A stretch of 64,000 nucleotides of DNA from Rhodopirellula halodulae (lineage in GTDB: Bacteria > Planctomycetota > Planctomycetia > Pirellulales > Pirellulaceae), in NCBI RefSeq assembly GCF_020966775.1, contig NZ_JAJKFV010000009.1, positions 124,001 through 188,000 on the forward strand, in the 5' to 3' direction. This document shows, in pieces, positions 53,578 to 61,723 of this stretch. Position numbers and translations under genes: made by a program. The notes beneath the pieces are model-generated. The model was not told the origin of the DNA and did not search any database. It was given only the letters and a program-made list of their open reading frames with translations. Every line of letters starts with the position of its first letter. The first letter of the stretch is position 1.

Positions 53578-53608
53578 TTGAACCAACCGCGACCGGGTGG
53601 GGTACAAT
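53578..53608 (+). promoter_or_regulatory. Candidate promoter of the HtrA-like operon
   Basis: TTGAAC at 53578-53583 and TACAAT at 53603-53608, 19 bp apart and ~35 bp before the first ATG. The spacing is loose, so this is only a candidate. Confidence 0.3.
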
Positions 53609-53643
53609 AGGAACCGCTCGAATTCCTTTCAACGAAACACGCT

Positions 53644-54939
53644 ATGCAACATTCGAACGCCTTCGACCCGAAGTCCAATGCGCCGGCTGCTCCTGCGCCG
53701 ATTCCGTTGTTCGAAGGAAGCCGATGGCGTTGGCGATGTGTCGGAGGATTGGTCATTCGGACGATCTTCTGTGCATTGTTTTGCGGTGCATCATTTTGCG
53801 GTGCGTTGACCGCGACATCGCACGCTCAGGGCTTCCCGGCCAATCCGCCGGTGATCGGCGGGCCGCCTCCATTGCCGCCGGGCGCAACGTTGGTCCCGCC
53901 GCAATCGTCATCGCGAGCCGTGGGGCCGGTGACCCAGAACGCCTTTGTGGATTCCGACAACGATTCGCGAAACGTCGCTGGAGGAACCCATCTGGAACCG
54001 CCCGTTGAGCTTTTGCGTTTGATCGAGGATGGCGGTGTCCCAGCTACGCTGGATGAACTTCGTTTGCTTCAGAGACAACAACAACGCGTCGCGGGCTTGG
54101 CGGAAGCTTGCACGGTCAGTGTTCAGATCGGACCGGCCCAGGGATGCGGCGTGATCATCACACCCAGCGGCTTCGTGTTGACAGCCGCCCACGTGGCCAT
54201 GCGTCCTGGCGAAAGTGCGATGTTGACGTTGAACGACGGTCGCACCGTGACGGCGAAAACGTTGGGCATGAACCGCGGCGTTGATGCCGGGCTGATGAAG
54301 ATCTCGTCCGGTCAGAAATCGCGGGATTCGGCGGGACGTGAAATTCCTTGGCCTCATGCGTCGTTGGGAACCAGCGATGGTTTGAAATCGGGCATGTGGT
54401 GCATCGCCACCGGGCACCCCGGCGGTTACGAAGCAGATCGAGGCATGGTGACGCGGGTGGGGCGTATCTTGGCCGTGTATCCTGATCGATTGGTCACCGA
54501 TTGTGCTCTGATTGGCGGTGATTCCGGCGGGCCATTGTTTGACCTCAGCGGAAAGTTGATCGGCGTCCACAGCCGCATCGGAAACGACGTGGCGGACAAT
54601 TTGCATGTGCCCGTCGATCACTACAACGAATCATGGGACCGGATGCAGTCCGGGGATGCTTGGGGATTCCTTCCCGGGTTTCGTCCCGTGCTGGGGATTC
54701 GCGGCAACAGCGAAGGCGGAATCGCGAATGTTGTGAAAGTCGGTCCCGGATCGCCCGCGGAAGCGGGTGGCATTCGCCCGGGGGACCAAGTGGTCTCGTT
54801 TGGCAAAGTTGATATCTCGGATTTCGAATCATTGAAAGCGGCGGTGTCGGACACCATGCCCGGCGAACGGGTAAAAATTTGGCTGCGTCGGGAAGGCCGG
54901 CCTGTGAAGGTGACGGTCGAGATCGGACGTGGTGACTGA
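53644..54939 (+). CDS. HtrA/DegP-like periplasmic serine protease with PDZ
   Basis: A 431-residue protease. An uncleaved-looking N-terminal hydrophobic segment (residues ~35-58) precedes a Pro/Gly-rich stretch. The trypsin-like core has His183 in GFVLTAAHVAM, Asp214 in GVDAGLMKI and Ser294 in GGDSGGPLFD, the full H-D-S triad, so activity is expected. A PDZ domain follows at about 350-430 (VVKVGPGSPAEAGGIRPGDQVVSFGKVDI). Such proteases cut misfolded envelope proteins. It is the first of three closely packed genes (3-bp gaps), followed by an HtrA-like pseudoenzyme, which suggests a combined function. Confidence 0.92.
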   Translation: MQHSNAFDPKSNAPAAPAPIPLFEGSRWRWRCVGGLVIRTIFCALFCGASFCGALTATSHAQGFPANPPVIGGPPPLPPGATLVPPQSSSRAVGPVTQNAFVDSDNDSRNVAGGTHLEPPVELLRLIEDGGVPATLDELRLLQRQQQRVAGLAEACTVSVQIGPAQGCGVIITPSGFVLTAAHVAMRPGESAMLTLNDGRTVTAKTLGMNRGVDAGLMKISSGQKSRDSAGREIPWPHASLGTSDGLKSGMWCIATGHPGGYEADRGMVTRVGRILAVYPDRLVTDCALIGGDSGGPLFDLSGKLIGVHSRIGNDVADNLHVPVDHYNESWDRMQSGDAWGFLPGFRPVLGIRGNSEGGIANVVKVGPGSPAEAGGIRPGDQVVSFGKVDISDFESLKAAVSDTMPGERVKIWLRREGRPVKVTVEIGRGD

Positions 54940-54942
54940 TTG

Positions 54943-56190
54943 ATGGACAACGTTTTGAGAGACAACGTTTCAAACGCAGCCAACGTGGATTCCATGTTAC
55001 GCAACCAAGACCTATTCAATCGCTTTGACGCACAACGAGGCTCGGTTTTGAAGACACTGCTCGACAAATTTGCTACTCATTGCACGTTGGTCTGCACGCT
55101 TGCGTTCGCAGCGTTATCGACGGGGGCTGTGACTGCGCAAGACGAAGCGTCCGTGCCCGCATGGTTGCAGGAACGTTTGGTCGAACGAGTCATGCATCGC
55201 CGAGACAACGGCGAAATGATGCAGTTGGTTCGTCCGATCGCGGAGCGGGCCGAAGACGGCGTGGTGGGAATCATTTGCGGTGGTCGGCCGGTGGCATTGG
55301 GAACCGTGGTGTCCCAGGCCAGCGTGGTTGGAATCTTGGGGAACCGGACAACGACTGGAGGCAATGTCGCTTCGTCACAGTTCACCTCCAGCGACGCCTA
55401 TGTCATCACGAAACGCAGCGAACTTTCCAACGATCCGATCCGCGTGCGATTGCGGGACGGCCGCATGTTCCCGGCTCGCGTGGCCGCGGTGCGACGGCGT
55501 AGCGATTTGGCGTTGTTGGTCATCGAACGCGACAACACGGGCAACCTGCCCGAGCTTCGGCCGGTGACCTTGACCGCGACGATTCCGGTGGTGGGTAGCT
55601 TTCTGATCAGCCCCGATCGAACCAACCGTGTGATTGGTTTGGGTGTGGCGGGGGCTGGTCCGCGAAAGGTTTCTCACCGTGGGATGTTGGGCGTTCAGTT
55701 GAACCCGAATTCGTCGACCGCCGGCGCGCAGGTCGAACAAATTTTGCCCAACAGCAGTGCTTCGGAGGCGGGACTGGAGTCCGGTGATCGAATCATCGCG
55801 ATCAACGGTGAGATGCAAAACAACAAAGACGCGGTGATGTCGACTTTGAAGCGAATGTTTCCCGGCGAGATCGTGCGTCTAACAATCGTTCGTGATGGGG
55901 ACACCAAGGAACTGTCCGCGAAAATGCGTGAAGCGGCGATCGTTCAAGAGTCACCCAACGACGCTCGCGTCAACGGTGCTCGCAACATTCGGTTGTCCGG
56001 TTTCGAAGAAGTCTTGCAGCACGACACGGTTTTGAACCCCGATCAATGCGGTGGCCCTTTGTTGGACACCGATGGTCGTATCGTCGGCATCAACATCGCG
56101 CGAGCGGGCCGGGTTGTGAGTTACGCGCTGCCGGCTTCGTTGGTTGCGGTGGAAGTGTCGAGCATGATTGCCGAAGCGGGCGGGAAGTGA
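54943..56190 (+). CDS. HtrA-like pseudoprotease with PDZ inserted in the protease domain
   Basis: A 415-residue secreted protein. After a signal segment (TLVCTLAFAALSTGAVTA, ~47-65) the first half-barrel of a trypsin-like domain appears; a SDLALLVI strand at 187-194 retains the Asp position. The expected His position reads VITKRSEL (no His). A PDZ domain then sits at about 245-330 (GMLGVQLNPNSS, ASEAGLESGDRIIAINGE). The second half-barrel continues only after it: GFEEVLQHDTVLNPDQCGGPLLDTDGRIVGIN at 353-384, where the catalytic Ser is replaced by Cys369. Thus PDZ is nested in the protease fold and the triad is degraded (no His, Ser to Cys). I infer a binding or regulatory role for the active protease upstream. 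Confidence 0.85.
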   Translation: MDNVLRDNVSNAANVDSMLRNQDLFNRFDAQRGSVLKTLLDKFATHCTLVCTLAFAALSTGAVTAQDEASVPAWLQERLVERVMHRRDNGEMMQLVRPIAERAEDGVVGIICGGRPVALGTVVSQASVVGILGNRTTTGGNVASSQFTSSDAYVITKRSELSNDPIRVRLRDGRMFPARVAAVRRRSDLALLVIERDNTGNLPELRPVTLTATIPVVGSFLISPDRTNRVIGLGVAGAGPRKVSHRGMLGVQLNPNSSTAGAQVEQILPNSSASEAGLESGDRIIAINGEMQNNKDAVMSTLKRMFPGEIVRLTIVRDGDTKELSAKMREAAIVQESPNDARVNGARNIRLSGFEEVLQHDTVLNPDQCGGPLLDTDGRIVGINIARAGRVVSYALPASLVAVEVSSMIAEAGGK

Positions 56191-56193
56191 TCG

Positions 56194-58359
56194 TTGGCTG
56201 ACGAGAAGAAATCTGGCGGAGCGTTTCAACCGTTTGCTGTTCAATGCGTCAGTTGCCAATCCAAGTTGAAGGTCACTAACCCTCAACTGATCGGCAATAT
56301 TGTGAATTGCCCCAAGTGCAATTCATTCGTCCAGATTGACGCGCCCGCTGAGCAGGGGCATGCCTCGACCTCGCCGCCCGTCACGCCTGCGCCGCCGTCG
56401 CAGGTCAGTTTGGGCGACGATTCATTTGATAGCGAAGCGTTGACCGAAGCCGGTTTGTCGACCGGTGATTTACCAACTGGTGATTTACCAACCAGTGCGT
56501 TGGAGCACGCCACGGTACCTCCCGACACGATGGATAGCGGTCCGCCGCCTGTCGACGATTCGGCGATGTCGGAAAGCATTGGCGAAGAAGAAAGTTCGCA
56601 TGCCACGATTGATCCGAACGAGCTGTATCAAACTCGTCGTCGCGGTGTCTCCAAGTCCGCCGCGATTTGGGTGGTTGGCTCGTTGGTTAGCGTCAGCGGG
56701 ATGGCCGCGGCGGTGTTGTGGTTTCGCTCACCCGATCAAACGGCAGGTTTGCCCGTGCCACCCTCGCAAAATGCGGTGGATCAAGGTGATGGAGCGATGC
56801 CGACGGGAGAACTCACGGACGAACCGGTTGGCGAGAATCTGGAGGATAAAAACTCGGGCGAACTGAGTGACGACGCGACCACGGATGGTGAAATACCAAC
56901 GGATGCGGCATCGACGGATGAGTCCAAACCTTCGGATGGGATGAACTTGAATCCGTCGGTCGATTCCGTTGATGAAGGCCCCGGTGCCCCGTTGGCAAAT
57001 GATTCCGCGCCGAGTGATCCAATGCCAGAGGATTTGATCCCTGGTGATCTGTTGCCGAGCAGTCCGCTGGATGGGCCGTCTGCGGTGCTTGGACGTGATC
57101 AGCCTGTCAAACCGGGGACGGCAACGACAGATGGCGATCCAGAGGGCCCGACCGAATCGGTGATGGAATTGCCGCCGGAGTTCGCTCAATTTCAGATGTT
57201 GCTCGACATGCCTGGAAAGGCGCCGGACGCTCCTCCCATGACGGAGGCACCTGTGATGGATGAGGTGGTGTTGGACGCCGGCGCAGAAGAGTTCTTGGAT
57301 CCCATGCTGATCGCGACTCCGCCGGAGGAGATCAACATTGAGAACTCGTTGAAGATGCGTTTGGCGTTGAGCACCCAAGGTTATCCGTTGTCGGACTTGG
57401 TGTTGTTCATTGGCGAGGCGACCTTGATTCCCATTCAACTGGATTGGGTATCGATGGATTTGGCGGGTTTGGATTTGAAGCAACCCGTTGCCACCAACGT
57501 GAAGGGGTGGACGACATTCGGCAAGCTGATCGGCGACGCCACTCGGGAGGCCGGGTTGGAGGTCGAAACCAGCGACGATCGGTTGGCGTTGCAGGTGCCG
57601 ATGGAAACCCTGTTGCAGAAGACGGAACCCATTGTCGCTCATGTGGACTTTGGCGAGGAACAGTCGTCCGCTGCGGAGTTGTTGCAGCGAATTGCCGAAG
57701 CCGTTGAGTTGGAACCTCGCGATGCGAGGCACCTTGAATGCTTGGCCACGGAATCGCTGCGTCGGATGCGTGGAATTGAATTGCGCTTGTCGGATGAAGT
57801 GATGTCGCGTTGGACGGCGGAGTACCTGCATCGCCCCAACGATCAGTTGGTCGCCGATGGATTGCCGCCGGCGTGGCCCGAACTGAACGCAGGCAAAACG
57901 GGTGGTCAGTTGGACACCGCGATCGCGATGGCAGGGTTGCTGCGTCGGACGGCGCGAGTCAACTCGGCCACTTGCGTTGTCAATTGGAACGATGCCCAGC
58001 GGCGTCGATTGTCGCCCGGTCAATTGGTGATGGCTTATGCGGGGTTGCCGGAAGACCAAGTGACGGCGGGGCAGATGCTGCGACGAACGTTGCAGCCGAT
58101 GGGCATGCACGTTCGTATGGTGGACGCTGAACATTGGTGGGTAGGAACCGCGGCGACCTACGACCGTTTGCCGATCGTGGTGCACAGTGAGCCTCTGGGG
58201 CCGCGGCGCGATGACGTGCTGAATCGAATTCGTGAATCGGCTCGTTTGGTGGGGGCTGGTCTGGCGATTGAACACGACCCGGTTTCGGATTGTTTCTTGG
58301 CCGTGATGCCTCGGTTCCTGTATCGCCAGTTGCCCAAGATCATCGGTCCGGAACTGTAG
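56194..58359 (+). CDS. Zinc-ribbon, single-pass membrane protein with large C-terminal domain
   Basis: A 721-residue protein starting with TTG at 56194, 3 bp after the previous stop. The N-terminus has a zinc-ribbon (C18-x2-C21 and C39-x2-C42). An acidic, Pro/Thr-rich linker follows to ~150, then one membrane helix at ~155-177 (AAIWVVGSLVSVSGMAAAVLWF). Another acidic linker (~180-370) leads to a C-terminal domain with repeated LKMRLALSTQGYPLSDLVLFIGEA-type helix-strand segments, possibly STN/secretin-N-like. The predicted orientation is ribbon in the cytoplasm and the large domain outside. As the last gene of the protease operon it may link cytoplasmic state to the envelope proteases. No TTG-start competitor ATG lies within the ribbon. 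Confidence 0.82.
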   Translation: MADEKKSGGAFQPFAVQCVSCQSKLKVTNPQLIGNIVNCPKCNSFVQIDAPAEQGHASTSPPVTPAPPSQVSLGDDSFDSEALTEAGLSTGDLPTGDLPTSALEHATVPPDTMDSGPPPVDDSAMSESIGEEESSHATIDPNELYQTRRRGVSKSAAIWVVGSLVSVSGMAAAVLWFRSPDQTAGLPVPPSQNAVDQGDGAMPTGELTDEPVGENLEDKNSGELSDDATTDGEIPTDAASTDESKPSDGMNLNPSVDSVDEGPGAPLANDSAPSDPMPEDLIPGDLLPSSPLDGPSAVLGRDQPVKPGTATTDGDPEGPTESVMELPPEFAQFQMLLDMPGKAPDAPPMTEAPVMDEVVLDAGAEEFLDPMLIATPPEEINIENSLKMRLALSTQGYPLSDLVLFIGEATLIPIQLDWVSMDLAGLDLKQPVATNVKGWTTFGKLIGDATREAGLEVETSDDRLALQVPMETLLQKTEPIVAHVDFGEEQSSAAELLQRIAEAVELEPRDARHLECLATESLRRMRGIELRLSDEVMSRWTAEYLHRPNDQLVADGLPPAWPELNAGKTGGQLDTAIAMAGLLRRTARVNSATCVVNWNDAQRRRLSPGQLVMAYAGLPEDQVTAGQMLRRTLQPMGMHVRMVDAEHWWVGTAATYDRLPIVVHSEPLGPRRDDVLNRIRESARLVGAGLAIEHDPVSDCFLAVMPRFLYRQLPKIIGPEL

Positions 58360-58406
58360 CGGACTCGTTTTCGATCAGAGCGACGTTCAACTGGACCGCT
58401 GGCAAT

Positions 58407-58441
58407 AAAAAAACGCCGCGGCGGAATGCAGCGGCGTTTTT
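58407..58441. terminator. Bidirectional terminator, protease operon and 58.5-kb gene
   Basis: A perfect 10-bp stem (AAAACGCCGC / GCGGCGTTTT) with an 11-nt loop. Reading plus, it is followed by TTTTT; reading minus, by seven T residues. It lies between the convergent zinc-ribbon gene and the 58544 gene and probably stops both. Confidence 0.92.
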
Positions 58442-58543
58442 CGATGGATGGTTTCTCGGAGCACCGGACCGAGCGGGTGGGCTCAACGAGGTGGGACGAC
58501 GTGGGGACGAACGTCAGGCCGCCAAACTGGTGGCGGCAGGGGA

Positions 58544-58774
58544 TTACTTAGCAGCGAGGGTACGAAGTTCTTCCAATTCAACACTCAAACGGTGACGGAG
58601 CGGGCTTTCGTCACGCAGTTCTCGCTCGAGCAATTCTTCGGCTTGATCGAACGTTTCTTCGGTGCACTTTTTTGGTTCAGCGACGAGTTCGCGGAACATG
58701 CGTTCGATGGTGGCTTCAGTTAACACGACGGGGACCTCAACAAGGATGACGGGGGTTCTTAACAGTTCGTCCAT
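58544..58774 (-). CDS. Small acidic conserved hypothetical protein
   Basis: A 76-residue, helical and acidic protein (TEETFDQAEELLERELRDESPLRHRLSVELEELRTLAAK at the C-terminus). It has no catalytic motif and no membrane segment. It starts at the ATG at 58774 and converges on the shared terminator. I recall small proteins of this composition in planctomycetes but no function. Confidence 0.7.
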   Translation of the reverse strand: MDELLRTPVILVEVPVVLTEATIERMFRELVAEPKKCTEETFDQAEELLERELRDESPLRHRLSVELEELRTLAAK

Positions 58775-59049
58775 CTTAGGATGGCGCGCGATGATCGCAA
58801 GTCCAAACCATCACGCGTGACAACGGCGGCGAGACCGTTTTATCACGTTTGAATCGCGGCGGCCAACAAATTGTCGGAACGGTGGTGTACGTTTTGGTCG
58901 GAGAATCGGAATCTTTCTGTCATTTGCCAAGCTTGCCAATCAAACGCATCGTCCCACCATTTGTGGGGCTTGGTCCCGACGACAGATCGCCTTGAGACGG
59001 ATAGACTGATCCATGGTCCAATCGTTTTCCTCCTAGTCCAACGTTGCTG

Positions 59050-59721
59050 ATGAGTTCTGAACCACCCTTCGAGCCTCCGTATGATGGCCCTGCCAACGAT
59101 GACTCTGGTGCGGATGAGAATCGTCCCGGTGATGGTCAGCCGGAAGGCCAAGGGCAACCGGACCCGGGCGAGCCCAATGCCAACCCGCAGGCGAACAATC
59201 CCGCCGTGCGAGCCCGCGTTCCGGATCATGTGGCCGGCGGTTGTTTCAGCACGGGAGCGATCGTGATGACTGGTCCCAGCGAATTCATTGTGGATTTTTT
59301 GCAAACGGTCGGTCGCCCCCACCGGGTGGCGGTACGGGTCGTGATTCCGCACGCGGTGATGCCTCAGTTTGTGGACGCGTTGCAAAAGAATTTGGATCTG
59401 TACCGAGGTCGGTTTGGTGAGCCGATGATGCCAACCCCGACGCCCAATCCGAATGCTGAACAACGACGCCCGTCCCCGCAAGAAATCTATGACGATTTGA
59501 AGTTGCCCGATGAGGTGCTGAGCGGGACGTATGCCAACGGCGTGATGATTGGTCACGGCGCCACCGAGTTTGGGCTGGATTTTTTGACCAGTTTTTTCCC
59601 GCAGTCCGCCGTGAGTGCGCGTGTGTTTCTGGCGGCTGGCCAAGTCCCAAGGTTGCTCGATTCGTTGCGCGGAGCGACGAAGCAATTGGAAGATCGACGA
59701 CGTGGAAACAGTGGCGAGTAG
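59050..59721 (+). CDS. Two-domain DUF3467-like protein
   Basis: A 223-residue soluble protein. After ~55 residues of Pro/Gly/Asp-rich sequence it carries two halves that resemble DUF3467, with the family's YANGV/EFxLDF-type pattern. The first is AGGCFSTGAIVMTGPSEFIVDFLQTV- and the second SGTYANGVMIGHGATEFGLDFLTSFF-; both are followed by a VAVRVVIPHAVMPQFVDALQKNL-like helix. DUF3467 proteins are small and uncharacterised. A fused pair is a simple internal duplication, possibly a pseudo-dimer. I used the ATG at 59050 rather than the TTG at 59044. Confidence 0.78.
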   Translation: MSSEPPFEPPYDGPANDDSGADENRPGDGQPEGQGQPDPGEPNANPQANNPAVRARVPDHVAGGCFSTGAIVMTGPSEFIVDFLQTVGRPHRVAVRVVIPHAVMPQFVDALQKNLDLYRGRFGEPMMPTPTPNPNAEQRRPSPQEIYDDLKLPDEVLSGTYANGVMIGHGATEFGLDFLTSFFPQSAVSARVFLAAGQVPRLLDSLRGATKQLEDRRRGNSGE

Positions 59722-59793
59722 ATCTCGTTTGGATATGGCGAGGTCGCGGTGGTTGGATTGTTCAAGTGGCCTGGCGATGCGATTGATCGAGGG

Positions 59794-60566
59794 CACTTCA
59801 TAGCCGCAGTGCGTTAGCACCGGTTGCCCTGTCGAACGCCTCGCCACCCGGCACCAACCGAGTGACCACCGATCGGCCGAGTCACCGGTAGGCCGTACCG
59901 AGCGTAGCGAGCTACGGCGGTGCGTGTTGGGCTTTGATCGGGAGCGTTTTGCCGCTCGATGGTGCGGTGAAGGTTTGGGATGAACGGGCCAACCGCGGCT
60001 AACGCCGATCGGCTAGGAGGTTGGTTGATTGTTTAGGTTTTTGACCGAAGGCAGATCGACTATTGAGCGCACTTCATAGCCGAAGTGCGTTAGCACCGGT
60101 TGCCACGTCGAACGCCTCGCCATCCCGGCACCAACCGAGTGACCTCCGATCGGTCGAGCCACCGGTAGGCCGTATCGAGCGAAGCTAGCTACGGCGGTGC
60201 GCGTTTGGTGATGATTGGGTGCGTTTCGTCGTTCGATGGCACGGTGAAGGTATTGGGTGTACGGGCCAACCGCGGCGAACGCCGATCGGCTATGGGGTTG
60301 GTTGATTATTTTAATTTTTCATCGAAGGCAGATCGACGATTGAGCGCACTTCATAGCCGCAGTGCGTTAGCACCGGTTGCCCTGTCGCACGCCTCGCCAT
60401 CCCGGCACCAACCGAGTGACCACCGATCGGCCGAGCCACCCGTAGCCGTACCGAGCGAAGCGAGCTACGGCGGTGCGTATGGGGGTCGATTAGGAGCGTT
60501 TTGCCGTTCGGTGGTGTGGTGAAGGTTTGGGACGAACGGGCCAACCGCGGCGAACGCCGATCGGCT
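59794..60566. repeat. Three tandem ~276-bp expanded hairpin elements
   Basis: An 856-bp gap (59722-60577) is filled by three tandem copies with starts at 59794, 60070 and 60347 (periods 276 and 277 bp). Each begins CACTTCATAGCCGCAGTGCGTTAGCACCGG (A in place of C at some sites) and closes with AACCGCGGC(T/G)AACGCCGATCGGCTA, so the two arms of the 60-bp family-A hairpin enclose a ~150-bp insert. The insert has its own CCGTACCGAGCG-AGCGAGCTACGG hairpin. The insert reads no conserved frame and the copies differ at point sites, which argues against recent duplication. Confidence 0.9.
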
Positions 60567-60577
60567 AGGAAGGTCGT

Positions 60578-61510
60578 TCAACCACCAAACAACAGCGTGG
60601 TTTCTGCGACAACTTCGGCGGAGCCGGTCAGACGCGGGATGATCTCGCCGTTTTCACCGCGTCGGTAGGTGGCTTCGAAACGGCTGCCGGTGATGGACTC
60701 TTGATGAAAGACTTCGCCAGGTCGCAACTTGCCCGCATCCGCGAGACAAGCGACTTTGGCACTGGTCCCCGTCCCGCAAGGCGAACGGTCATACGCGTTG
60801 CCGGGACACAGGACAAAGTTCTTTGCATCGGCCGTTTCCGATGGCCCAACCAATTCCACGTGATCAATCTCGGCACCGTCTCGTCCCGTGATGCCTTGGT
60901 CACGCAGCGCCGCTTTGATCTGCAACGTCGCGGCCATCAACTTGTCCACGTGAGTCAGGTCCAGGTCCAACCCGTGGTTCTCAACCAAGTAGAACCAGTT
61001 GCCTCCGTAGGCGATGTCGCCAGTGATGCTTGCGGTCGGAATCGAGGTTGCATCGGCCACTCGCAGCGGCACGTCGGCTTGATAGCGTTCGCTCGGCACG
61101 TTCTCAAACGAAACCGTTTGAAGGTCGTCATGCAGAGTGACTTCCACGACGCCGACCGGCGTTTCCAATCGATGCGTTCCCGGGGCGAGCAATCCTTGCC
61201 AAGCCAAAGTGGCGACCAGTCCGATCGTCGCGTGACCGCACATCAACAACACTCCCACGTTGTTGAAGAACACCACGCCAGCGAAACAGGATGGATCCAC
61301 TGCGGGGCACAACCAAGCCCCCACGATGATGTCGTTCCCGCGCGGTTCGTTGACGATGGGGGCCCCAAGTTCTTGGAAATGTTCCTTCAGATACAGACGC
61401 CGCGCCGTCATCGACTGGCCCTGCAAAGTGTCTTCCAATCCGATTACCAATCGCGTGGGTTCACCGCCGGTGTGTGAATCCAAGACTTGAACGCGTTCAG
61501 GCAGCATCAT
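60578..61510 (-). CDS. 4-hydroxyproline 2-epimerase (proline racemase family)
   Basis: A 310-residue member of the proline racemase family. It starts MMLPERVQVLDSHTGGEPTR. The catalytic pair is Cys91 (LLMCGHATIG) and Cys245 (DRSPCGTGTSAK); the Cys-Cys pairing and this second motif are those of 4-hydroxyproline 2-epimerase / proline racemase, against trans-3-hydroxyproline dehydratase with Thr in place of the second Cys. In degradation it converts trans-4-hydroxy-L-proline to cis-4-hydroxy-D-proline; the further enzymes are not in this window, but the last pathway enzyme type is at 4309-5772. The start codon at 61510 was chosen over an open 85-codon extension because of family length. Confidence 0.9.
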   Translation of the reverse strand: MMLPERVQVLDSHTGGEPTRLVIGLEDTLQGQSMTARRLYLKEHFQELGAPIVNEPRGNDIIVGAWLCPAVDPSCFAGVVFFNNVGVLLMCGHATIGLVATLAWQGLLAPGTHRLETPVGVVEVTLHDDLQTVSFENVPSERYQADVPLRVADATSIPTASITGDIAYGGNWFYLVENHGLDLDLTHVDKLMAATLQIKAALRDQGITGRDGAEIDHVELVGPSETADAKNFVLCPGNAYDRSPCGTGTSAKVACLADAGKLRPGEVFHQESITGSRFEATYRRGENGEIIPRLTGSAEVVAETTLLFGG

Positions 61511-61723
61511 CGTTCCCAAAGCAACGGAGGTAGGTGAGGGATTTCGCCATTGAGCAAGGAATCTGTGTCCGGAACGCCCGGCGTGATTTGACTCAACTAC
61601 AGTGAGTCGGTGCCCGCGAAGTCCATGGATTTCAATCCGGCCTGCGACAGCTTGATCGATTCGATCTGCCGACGCAGTGAACCAAAACGCTCGGACTAAG
61701 ACGAACGAACAGAACATATAGAC

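Noticed and set aside
56728-58275. 515-codon open frame antisense to the zinc-ribbon protein
   Set aside because: Arg/His/Gln-rich shadow with no motif; the sense frame has a zinc ribbon, TM and operon context.
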